A stretch of DNA of 64,000 bases, from NCBI GenBank assembly GCA_028277985.1, contig JANQFG010000038.1, positions 1 through 64,000 of the forward strand. The letters run 5' to 3'. Under the pieces are notes generated by a model. That model was not told the origin of the DNA. It was given only the letters and a program-made list of their open reading frames with translations, and did not search any database. Shown piece after piece: positions 1-8,104 of this stretch. The stretch is from a bacterium (GTDB taxonomy: Bacteria; Desulfobacterota; DSWW01). Position 1 is the first letter of the stretch; every line of letters begins with the position of its first letter. A program made the translations under genes and the position numbers.

Positions 1-143
1 TCCGATACCCGCAACGGCCGGCTCAGCCGGTTCAATCATAGAGAAACAGGGGGAGGAATCATCCCGGCTTCATCAAGAATACCAAGTTCCCACCTGTTAA
101 CAGATCCAAGACTTGCGCACGATCAACGAGAGGAGGCTAGGTG

Positions 144-665
144 ATGAAAAACAGTTTACCGAGACCGTTTAGACAACCCCTTGGAACAGGCCGTTCGTTC
201 CTGGATCAGATCCTGTTTCTCATCCCCGCTACCTTCTTAGCAGCAAGTTTGCTATGGGGATGTCAAACAGGCTTCGTCACAGACCCTTGTACACAGGATA
301 GCCAATGTACGTTCAGCCAGATATGCATTGACGGATGGTGCAAGGATGGCTGCAAAGTTACCAGTGACTGTGCCTTTCCCAAGGTCTGCCAGAATAATGG
401 AGGCACTCCCGAAGGTGATTGTGTTCATAAGACTTGCGAAGAAGATAATGAATGCCGGTATGGCTCGTGGTGTAAGAGCAGGAGATGCAAAGCTCGGACG
501 TGTGCTTTCGATCCAAATTCCTGTTTGGAGGATCAGTTCTGCTCCAATGAGACGTGCTATCCAGATAGCTGTGATGAGGAATCCGATTGTACTGCTTCTG
601 AAACGTCCTGCGTAGTCAGAGAGACAGGAGCAGTTCCAGATGGCAGGTGCGTGGACAATCCCTGA
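144..665 (+). CDS. Cys-rich lipoprotein, copy 1 of duplicated module
   Basis: The protein has 173 residues. A long N-terminal signal segment ends in the lipobox LLWGC, which puts the lipidated Cys at residue 40. The mature part is a string of C-x(4-6)-C modules of the type 'C..D.DC..gq.C.dg.C' (for example DSQCTFSQICIDGWC), a disulfide-rich pattern common in secreted proteins of myxobacteria and relatives. The ATG at 144 is preferred over the tracked GTG at 141 because AGGAGG lies 7 nt upstream and because the paralog at 3044 starts at the same residue. It precedes the large Ca-repeat protein by about 75 nt and is probably co-transcribed with it. The function is unknown; an outer-membrane-anchored partner of the downstream protein is an inference. 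Confidence 0.85.
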   Translation: MKNSLPRPFRQPLGTGRSFLDQILFLIPATFLAASLLWGCQTGFVTDPCTQDSQCTFSQICIDGWCKDGCKVTSDCAFPKVCQNNGGTPEGDCVHKTCEEDNECRYGSWCKSRRCKARTCAFDPNSCLEDQFCSNETCYPDSCDEESDCTASETSCVVRETGAVPDGRCVDNP

Positions 666-739
666 CCGTGTCTTCAATCCGAGTGTTTCTGTGAAAAACT
701 CCTGGCCTTTTTGGCCTTTTGTGGGAAAAGGAGGACCCG

Positions 740-2965
740 ATGAATCGATTTGGAAAACCTCGAGGTGTTGTCAGCACTGCCTTATTTGTAGTCACATTTG
801 TCTGCCTCTGCCTTCTTGTGGCCATGCCTGCCACAGGTCAGCAAGTCGTCAACGTCGATTTCCGGTCAGACGATGATACGGAGACCTACGAAGGCGACAA
901 CGGCAGATTCAGTACGCCTGGAGGCGAGGTCTGGAACCCGGTTCAGTTCGACACGAACGAGACGGATCTCCTGGATGAATTCGGAGTCCCTACTCCGGTA
1001 GATGTGGAATACCCAGCGGGCGGCTATTTTGCTTCTTTTTTGGATGACATGGCTGACAACGAGCTTCAGGATACCGGCACCACTGCAGGCTTCCAAGTAC
1101 TGGACCTGGTAGCTGGAGAAACCTATGACTTGGCTATCTATGCAAGCCCGGGCACAGGCTTGGGTTTAACTCATGGAGCCGGCGGGTTCGGGGGTCACTG
1201 CAACAATTCTGGTGACCCCACCTACGACCTTCCCGGGGTCCAAGGTCAAGACTACTGCTTGTTCTGGGGTCTGGTCCCCTACGATGTGGGCGGTGGCAGA
1301 CTCGGTATCGTGATTGATTTCATTGACGGCCAGATCGTTGGGATCCAGCTTCATGGGGACTTCGGCGGCGGCTCGACTACGTGTGTGGAAGATCATGAAT
1401 GCCCGGTAGGACAAATCTGCAGTGCAGCATCCCAGTGTGTCGATGCTCCTTCAACGATCGGGACGAATCCGGACCCTGACAGCAACTTCCATTCTCTTGT
1501 TGAGGGGCAGGATACTTCGCTGCATCTTAGCTTCCATGCTGAAGAAGGGGACCTGCAGGTTCAGGATGCAAATGTGGTCTTTCCGGATGCATTTGAATTC
1601 AAACCCTTCAACCCCCTGGGTGGTCCACTCGGATTTGTGGGATTCGACCTGGATGAAGACGGTGTGGTGGATGTTACCTATGATATTCTCGCTGATCCGG
1701 ACGATTCATCCGGCACCAAGGCCTTTGTGGACGTGAACGGCAATATTGCATTCGACCGTGTCTTCGAGCCTCGAGTTGTCCAGAGCGATGGATCCATTAT
1801 CCTCAGTATCCACACTCCGTCAGGGGATGGAAACCCGGAAACGCTAGAGGTTCCCCAGTCAATGCGGATCTCGGTGAACCTGAATCCCGGTATCATAACG
1901 CCTATGATCCCCGGTTCCCAGACAGTTGCATTCACAGGTATTTCCGTGGACCCGGACACTGGCAAGCATGATGATGGCAGACACAATCATCCCTTGAGCT
2001 TCACCATGGATTACCCGGCAGAAATCCTGCCCGACAGGGATGGTGACGGGATTCCCGATGACGCGGACGGGTGCCCGGACGACGGCAACAAGGCCGAACC
2101 GGGTCTATGCGGCTGTGGTACACCCGATACCGACAGCGATGGCGACCAAACGCCGGACTGTAATGACAACTGCCCGGATGATCCTGACAAGGTGGACCCA
2201 GGTACCTGCGACTGTGGCACGCCCGATACCGACAGTGACGGCGACCAAATCCCGGATTGTAATGACAACTGCCCGGCCGATCCGAACAAGGTGGACCCAG
2301 GCATCTGCGGATGTGGTGAATCCGATGCTGACAGTGACATGGACGGAACGCCGGACTGCAATGACAATTGCCCGGATGATCCGAACAAGGTGGAGCAAGG
2401 CCCCTGTGGATGTGGTGTGGCCGATATCGACAGCGATGGGGACGAAACGCCGGACTGTAATGACGGCTGCCCGGATGACGGAAACAAGGTGGAACCCGGT
2501 ATTTGCGGCTGTGGTGTGTCGGATAACGACAGTGACGGCGACCAAACACCTGATTGCAATGACGGCTGCCCGGATGATCCGAACAAGGTGGAATCAGGTA
2601 TCTGCGACTGTGGTGTAGCCGACACCGACAGCGATGGGGACAACTATCCGGTGTGTTTGAATGACTGCAATGATGATGATGCGAGCATTCACCCAGGCGC
2701 TGAAGAGCTTTGTGACGAGGTGGACAATAACTGTGACGGGCAAGTAGACGAGGGATGCTCCGTTTGTGATCCCAGTCTGTACATCGGTGATCTGGATGAT
2801 GATTGTGACATCGACCGGGACGACGTGGGGCTCCTTCTCGGATACAGAAACCAGCCGGCAAGCCAATGCCTCGAGTGCGACCTTGACGGAGATGGAACAG
2901 TCACCGTTCTCGATGCCCGGATGCTGGTACTGCAATGCACGCGACCAAGGTGTGCGACAGAGTAA
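740..2965 (+). CDS. Secreted protein with TSP3-like repeats, MopE motif and dockerin-like end (copy 1)
   Basis: The protein has 741 residues. Residues 1 to about 34 are a Sec signal peptide ending in PATGQ. A beta-rich region with a short Cys module (ECPVGQICSAASQC) follows, then an extracellular Ca-type domain rich in D-x-D. From about residue 430 come six 33-residue thrombospondin-type-3-like repeats (D.DSDGDxxPDCNDnCPDDpNKVepGxCgCG). Next are a MopE-type metal-binding motif (DNNCDGQVDEGC, about 641-673) and a dockerin-like pair of EF-hand loops (DLDDDCDIDRDDV and DLDGDGTVTVLDA, about 681-733). ATG 740 follows AAAGGAGG; the tracked start at 719 adds seven unlikely residues. It probably acts as a Ca-stabilised cell-surface or secreted adhesion/scaffold protein. 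No cohesin is seen in the window. Confidence 0.88.
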   Translation: MNRFGKPRGVVSTALFVVTFVCLCLLVAMPATGQQVVNVDFRSDDDTETYEGDNGRFSTPGGEVWNPVQFDTNETDLLDEFGVPTPVDVEYPAGGYFASFLDDMADNELQDTGTTAGFQVLDLVAGETYDLAIYASPGTGLGLTHGAGGFGGHCNNSGDPTYDLPGVQGQDYCLFWGLVPYDVGGGRLGIVIDFIDGQIVGIQLHGDFGGGSTTCVEDHECPVGQICSAASQCVDAPSTIGTNPDPDSNFHSLVEGQDTSLHLSFHAEEGDLQVQDANVVFPDAFEFKPFNPLGGPLGFVGFDLDEDGVVDVTYDILADPDDSSGTKAFVDVNGNIAFDRVFEPRVVQSDGSIILSIHTPSGDGNPETLEVPQSMRISVNLNPGIITPMIPGSQTVAFTGISVDPDTGKHDDGRHNHPLSFTMDYPAEILPDRDGDGIPDDADGCPDDGNKAEPGLCGCGTPDTDSDGDQTPDCNDNCPDDPDKVDPGTCDCGTPDTDSDGDQIPDCNDNCPADPNKVDPGICGCGESDADSDMDGTPDCNDNCPDDPNKVEQGPCGCGVADIDSDGDETPDCNDGCPDDGNKVEPGICGCGVSDNDSDGDQTPDCNDGCPDDPNKVESGICDCGVADTDSDGDNYPVCLNDCNDDDASIHPGAEELCDEVDNNCDGQVDEGCSVCDPSLYIGDLDDDCDIDRDDVGLLLGYRNQPASQCLECDLDGDGTVTVLDARMLVLQCTRPRCATE
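2031..2660 (+). repeat. 99-nt tandem repeats encoding TSP3-like units (copy 1)
   Basis: Six full repeats of 33 codons plus a terminal partial repeat. Each encodes D.DSDGD..PDCND.CPDD.NKV.PG.C.CG. The periodicity produces long out-of-frame shadow ORFs on the minus strand. Confidence 0.85.
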
Positions 2966-3043
2966 GGATACCAAATGAATAAGGAGTTCCCACCTGTTAA
3001 CAGATCGTGGGCTTACGCATGATCAACAAAAGGAGGGTAGATA

Positions 3044-3595
3044 ATGAACAACTGCTTTCAGAGACGATTCAGACAACCCGATGCATCCGGTCGCCCGTTC
3101 CGAGAGTACATCTTCTTTCTTATCGCGATCGCGCTCTTAACAACAAGTTTGCTGTGGGGGTGTACGACTACGGAAGAAAAGGCCAGGAATTTAAGACAGG
3201 CTTCGGGAGATGCTTCATCATCATGCAAAACGGATGGGGAGTGTAGCTCGAATTCGATATGCATTGACGATGTGTGCCAGCCTGGTTGCAGAGTCACCAG
3301 TGACTGCGCGTTTCCCAAAATCTGCCAGAACAATGGAGGCACTCCCGTAGGTGATTGTGTTCCTGAGAACTGCGCTTTCAATGCCGATTGCCGACATGGC
3401 GCGGTGTGCACGGGCAACATATGCTCCGCTCTTCCGTGCCCCAAAGAGCCCGGTATCTGTTCGGAAGACCTGCACTGTTCAGATGGACGGTGTTATCCGA
3501 AAGATTGTGAGAATGATTCCGATTGTACTGCTTCTGCAACGTCCTGTGTAGTCAGAGTTGCGGGAACAGGTGGCCTTTGCCTGGACAATCCCTGA
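3044..3595 (+). CDS. Cys-rich lipoprotein, copy 2 of duplicated module
   Basis: The protein has 183 residues and is a paralog of the gene at 144. It has the same start context (AGGAGG then ATG), the same lipobox LLWGC with Cys40 and the same Cys-spaced modules (CRVTSDCAFPKICQNNGGTP is nearly identical in both copies). The C-terminal end ..CTASATSCVVR...LDNP also matches copy 1. About 70 nt separate it from the second large repeat protein, so gene order and spacing of the module are preserved. The function is unknown. It is anchored in the outer membrane if lipidated and sorted normally. Confidence 0.85.
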   Translation: MNNCFQRRFRQPDASGRPFREYIFFLIAIALLTTSLLWGCTTTEEKARNLRQASGDASSSCKTDGECSSNSICIDDVCQPGCRVTSDCAFPKICQNNGGTPVGDCVPENCAFNADCRHGAVCTGNICSALPCPKEPGICSEDLHCSDGRCYPKDCENDSDCTASATSCVVRVAGTGGLCLDNP

Positions 3596-3668
3596 CCGTG
3601 TTCGCAAATAGAGTGCTTCAGCGGAAGAATTCTGCTGTTCTGATCTTTCGTGAGAAAAGGAGGAACCG

Positions 3669-5696
3669 ATGAAACGATTTGGAAAGCCTCGAGGTGCCGT
3701 CAGCACCGCTTCTTATGTATTGATATTTACCCTGCTCGGCCTTCTTTCGGCCATGCCTGCCACAGGCCAGCAAGTCGTCAACGTCGATTTCCGGTCAGGT
3801 GATGATGCGGAGACCTACGAAGGCGACAACGGCAGGTTCAGTACGTCCGGAGGCGAGGTCTGGAACCCGGTTGAGTTTGATGAGAACGAGACGGATCTGC
3901 TGGATGAATTCGGAGTCCCTACTCAGGTAGATGTGGAATACCCACCGGCCGGCTGTTGTTGTACGTATCCGGATGATGATGCTACCAACGATCTTCACGA
4001 TAGCGGCACCTGCGCAGGCTTCCAGATACTGGATCTTGAAGATGGAAAAACCTACGACCTGGCCATCTATGCAAGCCCCAACACGGGCTTCTTTTTGTCT
4101 GATGCGACGGGCGGGATCTTTGGTCCCTGCACCTATGATGGTCCCTTCAATTACGACATTCCCGGGGTCGAGGGTGGAGATTTCTGCTTGTTCTGGAATC
4201 TGATCCCCTTTGATGTGGGCGGTGGCAGATTCGGCATCGAGATTGGCGGCCCTGACGGCCAGATCGTCGGGTTCCAGCTCAACGGCGATTTCGGCGGTGG
4301 CCCAACTGCATGTGCGGATGATTATGAGTGCCCGGTTGGACAAATCTGCAGTGCAGCATCCCAGTGTGTCGATGCTCCTTCAAGGGTCGGGACGAATCCG
4401 GACCCTGACAGCAATTTTGACTCTCTCGTCGAGGGGCAGGAGACTTCGCTATACCTTAGCTTCCATGCTGAAGAGGGGGACCTGCAGGTTCAGGATGCGA
4501 ATGTGGTCTTTCCGGATGCATTCGAATTCAAACCTTTCAATCCTCTGGGTGGTCCACTCGGATACGTGGGATTCGACCTGGATGAAGACGGTGGGGTGGA
4601 TGTTACCTATGATATCCTCCCAGATCCGGACGATTCATCCGGCACCAAGGCCTTTGTTGACCTGAACGACAATGGTGAATTCGAGCGTCTTGTGGAGCCT
4701 CGAGTTGTTCAAAGCGATGGATCCATCATCCTCAATATCAACGCTCCGTCAGGGGATGGAGATCCGGAAACCCTCGAGGTTCCCCTGTCTGTGCGGATCT
4801 CGGTAAATCTGAATCCCGGTATCATCACGCCCATGATCCCCGGCTCCCACACGGTAGCATTCACCGGCATTTCCGTGGACCCGGACACAGGCAACGCTGA
4901 CGATGGCAGACACAACCATCCCTTGAGCTTTACCTTGAATTACCCGGCAGAAATCTTGCCCGACAGGGATGGTGACGGGATTCCCGACGACGTGGACGGT
5001 TGCCCGGACGATGGCAACAAAGCGGAACCGGGTCCCTGCGGCTGCGGGGTACCCGATACCGATAGTGATGTGGACGGAACGCCGGACTGTAATGACAACT
5101 GCCCGGATGATCCGAACAAGGTGGAGCCAGGAGCCTGCGACTGTGGTACGCCGGATACCGACAGTGACGGTGACGAAACGCCGGACTGCAATGACGACTG
5201 CCCGGATGACGGAAACAAGGTGGAACCGGGAGCCTGCGGCTGTGGCACCCCGGATACCGACACCGATCAGGACGAAACACCTGATTGCATTGACGGCTGC
5301 CCGGACGATGGCAACAAGGTCGAACCGGGACTATGCGGCTGTGGTGTTCCCGACATCGACAACGATGGGGACAACTACCCCGTGTGTTTGAATGACTGCG
5401 ATGACAGCGATGCAAGCATTCACCCGGGAGCTGAAGAGCTTTGCGACGAGGTGGACAATAACTGTGACGGGCAAGTAGATGAGGGATGCTCCGTTTGTGA
5501 TCCTAGTCTGTACATCGGTGATCTGGATGATGATTGTGACATCGACCGGGATGACGTGAGACTCCTTCTCGGATACAGAAACCAGCCGGCAAGCCAATGC
5601 CTCGAGTGCGATCTTGATGGAGACGGAACGATCACCGTTCTCGATGCCCGGATGCTGGTATTGCAGTGCACGCGACCAAGATGCGCGACGCAGTAG
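3669..5696 (+). CDS. Secreted protein with TSP3-like repeats, MopE motif and dockerin-like end (copy 2)
   Basis: The protein has 675 residues and is a paralog of the gene at 740, with the same domain order: signal peptide to PATGQ, beta-rich region, Cys module ECPVGQICSAASQC, Ca-type domain, TSP3-like repeats from about residue 433, MopE motif (DNNCDGQVDEGC, about 575-607) and dockerin-like tail (about 615-667). It has four full 33-residue repeats against six in copy 1, which accounts exactly for the 66-residue difference. The repeat-flanking domains are highly similar, while the patch around 3950-4190 has diverged most. The start ATG follows AAAGGAGG. The role is inferred as Ca-dependent surface or extracellular scaffold. 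Confidence 0.88.
   Translation: MKRFGKPRGAVSTASYVLIFTLLGLLSAMPATGQQVVNVDFRSGDDAETYEGDNGRFSTSGGEVWNPVEFDENETDLLDEFGVPTQVDVEYPPAGCCCTYPDDDATNDLHDSGTCAGFQILDLEDGKTYDLAIYASPNTGFFLSDATGGIFGPCTYDGPFNYDIPGVEGGDFCLFWNLIPFDVGGGRFGIEIGGPDGQIVGFQLNGDFGGGPTACADDYECPVGQICSAASQCVDAPSRVGTNPDPDSNFDSLVEGQETSLYLSFHAEEGDLQVQDANVVFPDAFEFKPFNPLGGPLGYVGFDLDEDGGVDVTYDILPDPDDSSGTKAFVDLNDNGEFERLVEPRVVQSDGSIILNINAPSGDGDPETLEVPLSVRISVNLNPGIITPMIPGSHTVAFTGISVDPDTGNADDGRHNHPLSFTLNYPAEILPDRDGDGIPDDVDGCPDDGNKAEPGPCGCGVPDTDSDVDGTPDCNDNCPDDPNKVEPGACDCGTPDTDSDGDETPDCNDDCPDDGNKVEPGACGCGTPDTDTDQDETPDCIDGCPDDGNKVEPGLCGCGVPDIDNDGDNYPVCLNDCDDSDASIHPGAEELCDEVDNNCDGQVDEGCSVCDPSLYIGDLDDDCDIDRDDVRLLLGYRNQPASQCLECDLDGDGTITVLDARMLVLQCTRPRCATQ
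4965..5380 (+). repeat. 99-nt tandem repeats encoding TSP3-like units (copy 2)
   Basis: Four full repeats plus a terminal partial repeat of the same 33-codon unit as at 2031-2660. Two fewer units than in copy 1, consistent with slippage or unequal recombination. Confidence 0.85.
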
Positions 5697-5721
5697 CAAT
5701 ATGAAGGATTAAGAGTACAAG

Positions 5722-5782
5722 AAAAAGGGGACGGATCTATTTTTCCAAGAAGCAAAGAAGATAGATGCGTCCCCTTTATTTT
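5722..5782. repeat. REP-like palindrome, family A (GGGGACGGATCTAT)
   Basis: Inverted repeat with arms AAAAAGGGGACGGATCTAT and ATAGATGCGTCCCCTTT around a purine-rich loop. It sits between converging genes, where it could also act as a bidirectional transcription stop. The same element recurs at 11061 and, as a half, at 20052. Confidence 0.8.
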
Positions 5783-6250
5783 CTAAGGACAGTCGTGATA
5801 CACCCAAGCCCCCCTGCCTTCCAACTCGGGCACGTACACGTTGCATGAGTCCTCGCTCAAGGGATTGTCTTCCAGCCACACGTTGTCGTGCAGTCCGATC
5901 CCGGCGTTCTGCACCATTGGAGAGAGGTCGTACACCTCGTTCGAAGTCACATCGATGAAGTTGCCGTCCGTCTGGACGTAGTCCCACAGTGTTTGGGGGA
6001 GCTGGAGGTAGGTCTGCTGATAGAAGGGGACCGGTATGGGTTCGTACCAGAATCCGGAAATGGGAATCGGCAACAACAGGTAGAGAACGAAAAGATCGTA
6101 GCCGCCCGAGCTCCAGGCGAAGTTGGGCGGGGCCACAACCGGGGCCCCGTGTTTCGGGAAAAGGGGAGCGAAGCCCGCTCCGTAAACCGGGAAACAGGCG
6201 AAGCAGACCATGACGACAGCCACCCCCAGGACGACAAGCGTTCTCTTCAT
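5783..6250 (-). CDS. Small secreted protein of unknown function
   Basis: The protein has 155 residues with a clear signal peptide (MKRTLVVLGVAVVMVCFACFPVYG, cleavage near residue 24). The mature part is aromatic and proline rich (NFAWSSGGYDLFVLYLLLP.., GFWYEPIPVPFYQQ), giving the impression of a compact beta domain. Two Cys late in the protein (DSCNVYV and the C-terminal HDCP) could form a disulfide. ATG 6250 follows AAGGAGG with 5 nt spacing, so the upstream Met in the track is rejected. The gene stands alone between a REP-like palindrome and the divergent diadenylate cyclase gene. I do not recognise a family. Confidence 0.75.
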   Translation of the reverse strand: MKRTLVVLGVAVVMVCFACFPVYGAGFAPLFPKHGAPVVAPPNFAWSSGGYDLFVLYLLLPIPISGFWYEPIPVPFYQQTYLQLPQTLWDYVQTDGNFIDVTSNEVYDLSPMVQNAGIGLHDNVWLEDNPLSEDSCNVYVPELEGRGAWVYHDCP

Positions 6251-6278
6251 GGCACCCTCCTTCAAAAATATAGTCTAT

Positions 6279-6308
6279 ATTATATTATAGCGTTTTACAT
6301 CTCGTCAA
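6279..6308 (-). promoter_or_regulatory. Predicted sigma-70-type promoter for the small secreted protein
   Basis: On the minus strand TTGACG (6303-6308) and TATAAT (6279-6284) are separated by 18 nt. A second TATAAT lies 5 nt closer. The strong -10 in an AT-rich stretch about 30 nt upstream of the start codon supports it. Confidence 0.6.
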
Positions 6309-6399
6309 TCATTTTCTTCGACTCGACAAGAGGCGGCAAGGGCCTTACCATGAGTTGTCTGAACGCTTCCCCCTTCACCGGACCGGTCCAAAGGATGTC

Positions 6400-8007
6400 A
6401 TGAACATTCCCTTTTTGCTGGAATGGAAGAACTTCCTCGATATCCTCGTGATCAGTTTTATCCTGCATCGGCTGTTCCTGCTCATGCGCGGCACGGTCGC
6501 CTTCCAGGTGTCGATCGGCCTGGTCTTCCTGTGGCTCTTTCAGGAGGCGGCCAACGCCGCGGGGTTGGTGCTGACGAGCTGGTTCTTCCGGGGTATCGGA
6601 GCGGTCGCCGTCCTCGTGCTCGTAGTGGTCTTCCGAAACGAGCTGCGGGAGATCCTGGTTCACACCAACCCGATCCGTTTCCTTCTGGGACGTTCCCGGC
6701 AGACCCGTGAGGTGGGTCATCACCTGATCGCGCAGGCCGCATTCCGGCTGTCCAACTGCCGGGTCGGAGCACTGATCGTGATCGAGAACCAGGACGAGTT
6801 GCGAGGCAATGTTCGAGGAGGTCTTCCCATTGACTCGAATCTGCTGCCCGAGGTTCTGGAGAGCATCTTTGCCAAGGAAAGCCCGATTCACGACGGTGCC
6901 GTCATCATTCGGGGAAACCGAATCGACCAGGCCGGAACTTACCTGCCCTTGACCGAGGAAGAGACCCTTCCACTGCACTTCGGTACGAGGCATCGAGCAG
7001 CCATAGGGTTGAGCGAAATATGCGACGCCGTGGTTCTGGTGGTGTCGGAGGAAAGGGGCGACATCTCTCTCGTCCATCGGCGGAACGTGGAGCGTATCCA
7101 TCATCCGGATCAGCTCGAGCAACGGCTCGACTTCCTGTTGATGACCCGAGATGCCGCGAAAGCAAAAGAACGAAAGGGCCGCGGGGCCTTGATGACCCAA
7201 GCAGGAGGCCTGTTGTTGACGTTTGTCCTGGTTTCCACCTTCTGGGGCCTCTACACGGGCAGGGAATTCTCGCTGATTTCGGTGAAGGCCCCGGTCTACT
7301 ATCGGGATATTCCGGACGGGTTACAGATGAAGAAGGCCTCGGCTGAAGAGGTCGAAGTGCAGGTGAGCGGCAGGCGCGGCCTGGTCAGCTCGCTCGATCC
7401 CCAGCAGGTGAGGGCATTCCTGAGCCTGGGCCGGATCCAGGAGGGAGAGCAGGTGCTCATGCTGAAATCCGAAAACATTCTTCTCTCGCCCGGGCTCGAG
7501 GTGGAACGGATCACTCCCTCTTCAATCACTGTGGAGATGGAGCACATTCACGAAAGAACGGTAAAGGTCATTGCGGATCTGACCGGGCCTCCGCCGGACG
7601 GCTTCGCGTCGGATTCGGTCCGGCTGAAACCGGATGCCGTGAAGATTCGAGGGCCGGCCACCCTGGTCGAAGGAATCACCAGCATCAAGACCCGGCCGAT
7701 CGATCTCAAGAGCCTGCGAGTTCGAGACGGAGAGGCTAGCCTGGATGCTTCGCTCTTGATCGAGTCTCCCTCCATCGAGCTGCCGGACCTGGCGAGAGGC
7801 GAAGTGCAGGTTAGTATCCGCTTCCGCACCGTGGAGGAGAAGCGCGAAAAGATCGCCGTCCGCACGCACACGGTGCGCAAAGGGGATACGCTCTACGAAA
7901 TCGGCAAGGACTACGGGGTGCGGGCCGAGACGATTCGAAACCTGAACGGCCTGAAGCCCGGCGAATACATCCAGCCCGGCCAGGAACTCAAGATCCCAAT
8001 CCCTTGA
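6400..8007 (+). CDS. Diadenylate cyclase CdaA-type fused to YbbR repeats and LysM
   Basis: The protein has 535 residues. Three N-terminal membrane helices (about 5-85) lead into a DisA_N/DAC cyclase domain (about 85-245) with both hallmark motifs, DGA (165-167) and GTRHRAA (195-201), so synthesis of c-di-AMP from two ATP is likely. A further membrane helix (about 267-287) is followed by two YbbR-like (CdaR) repeats on the outside and a C-terminal LysM (HTVRKGDTLYEIGKDYGV.., about 491-535), a peptidoglycan-binding module. In most bacteria CdaA and its regulator CdaR are separate proteins. ATG 6400 with AAAGGA upstream is chosen over the tracked TTG at 6355, because family members begin just before the first helix. 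A direct cell-wall sensing role for the fusion is an inference. Confidence 0.9.
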   Translation: MNIPFLLEWKNFLDILVISFILHRLFLLMRGTVAFQVSIGLVFLWLFQEAANAAGLVLTSWFFRGIGAVAVLVLVVVFRNELREILVHTNPIRFLLGRSRQTREVGHHLIAQAAFRLSNCRVGALIVIENQDELRGNVRGGLPIDSNLLPEVLESIFAKESPIHDGAVIIRGNRIDQAGTYLPLTEEETLPLHFGTRHRAAIGLSEICDAVVLVVSEERGDISLVHRRNVERIHHPDQLEQRLDFLLMTRDAAKAKERKGRGALMTQAGGLLLTFVLVSTFWGLYTGREFSLISVKAPVYYRDIPDGLQMKKASAEEVEVQVSGRRGLVSSLDPQQVRAFLSLGRIQEGEQVLMLKSENILLSPGLEVERITPSSITVEMEHIHERTVKVIADLTGPPPDGFASDSVRLKPDAVKIRGPATLVEGITSIKTRPIDLKSLRVRDGEASLDASLLIESPSIELPDLARGEVQVSIRFRTVEEKREKIAVRTHTVRKGDTLYEIGKDYGVRAETIRNLNGLKPGEYIQPGQELKIPIP

Positions 8008-8010
8008 AGC

Positions 8011-8060
8011 CGTCATTCCCGCGGAGCCTCTCCCTGCGAAGGCGGGGAGCGGGCATCCCT
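8011..8060. repeat. Dispersed repeat, family C (GTCATTCCCGC...GCGGGCATCC)
   Basis: Contains CGTCATTCCCGC and GCGAAGGCGGGGAGCGGGCATCCC, the arms of a widespread palindromic intergenic repeat. Related copies are at about 8954-9062, 15715-15762, 18125-18200 and 19521-19550. Located just after the diadenylate cyclase stop. Confidence 0.65.
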
Positions 8061-8104
8061 CCGCCTCGAGGCTAGCCCTGAAAGAGGTTCGCAGGATCCA
8101 TTTT

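Larger units (their letters stand above)
84..5696 (+). repeat. Tandem duplication of the lipoprotein/repeat-protein module
   Basis: Unit 1 (about 84-2965) and unit 2 (about 2984-5696) are direct repeats of the same two-gene module. The homology extends into the leader: both contain TTCCCACCTGTTAACAGATC about 35-40 nt before the lipoprotein RBS, followed by similar CGCAYGATCAAC and AGGAGG elements. Confidence 0.85.

Noticed and set aside
2031-2660. Regularly spaced repeats that could suggest a CRISPR array
   Set aside because: Repeats are 99 nt, in frame, contiguous and coding; there are no spacers and no cas genes. The family-B cluster at 13945-14242 is palindromic REP sequence, not an array.
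2001-2861. Long minus-strand ORFs (286 and 210 aa) opposite the TSP3 repeats
   Set aside because: Created by the 99-nt periodicity of the plus-strand coding repeats; composition is Ser/His/Arg/Pro-rich and repetitive, with no RBS.
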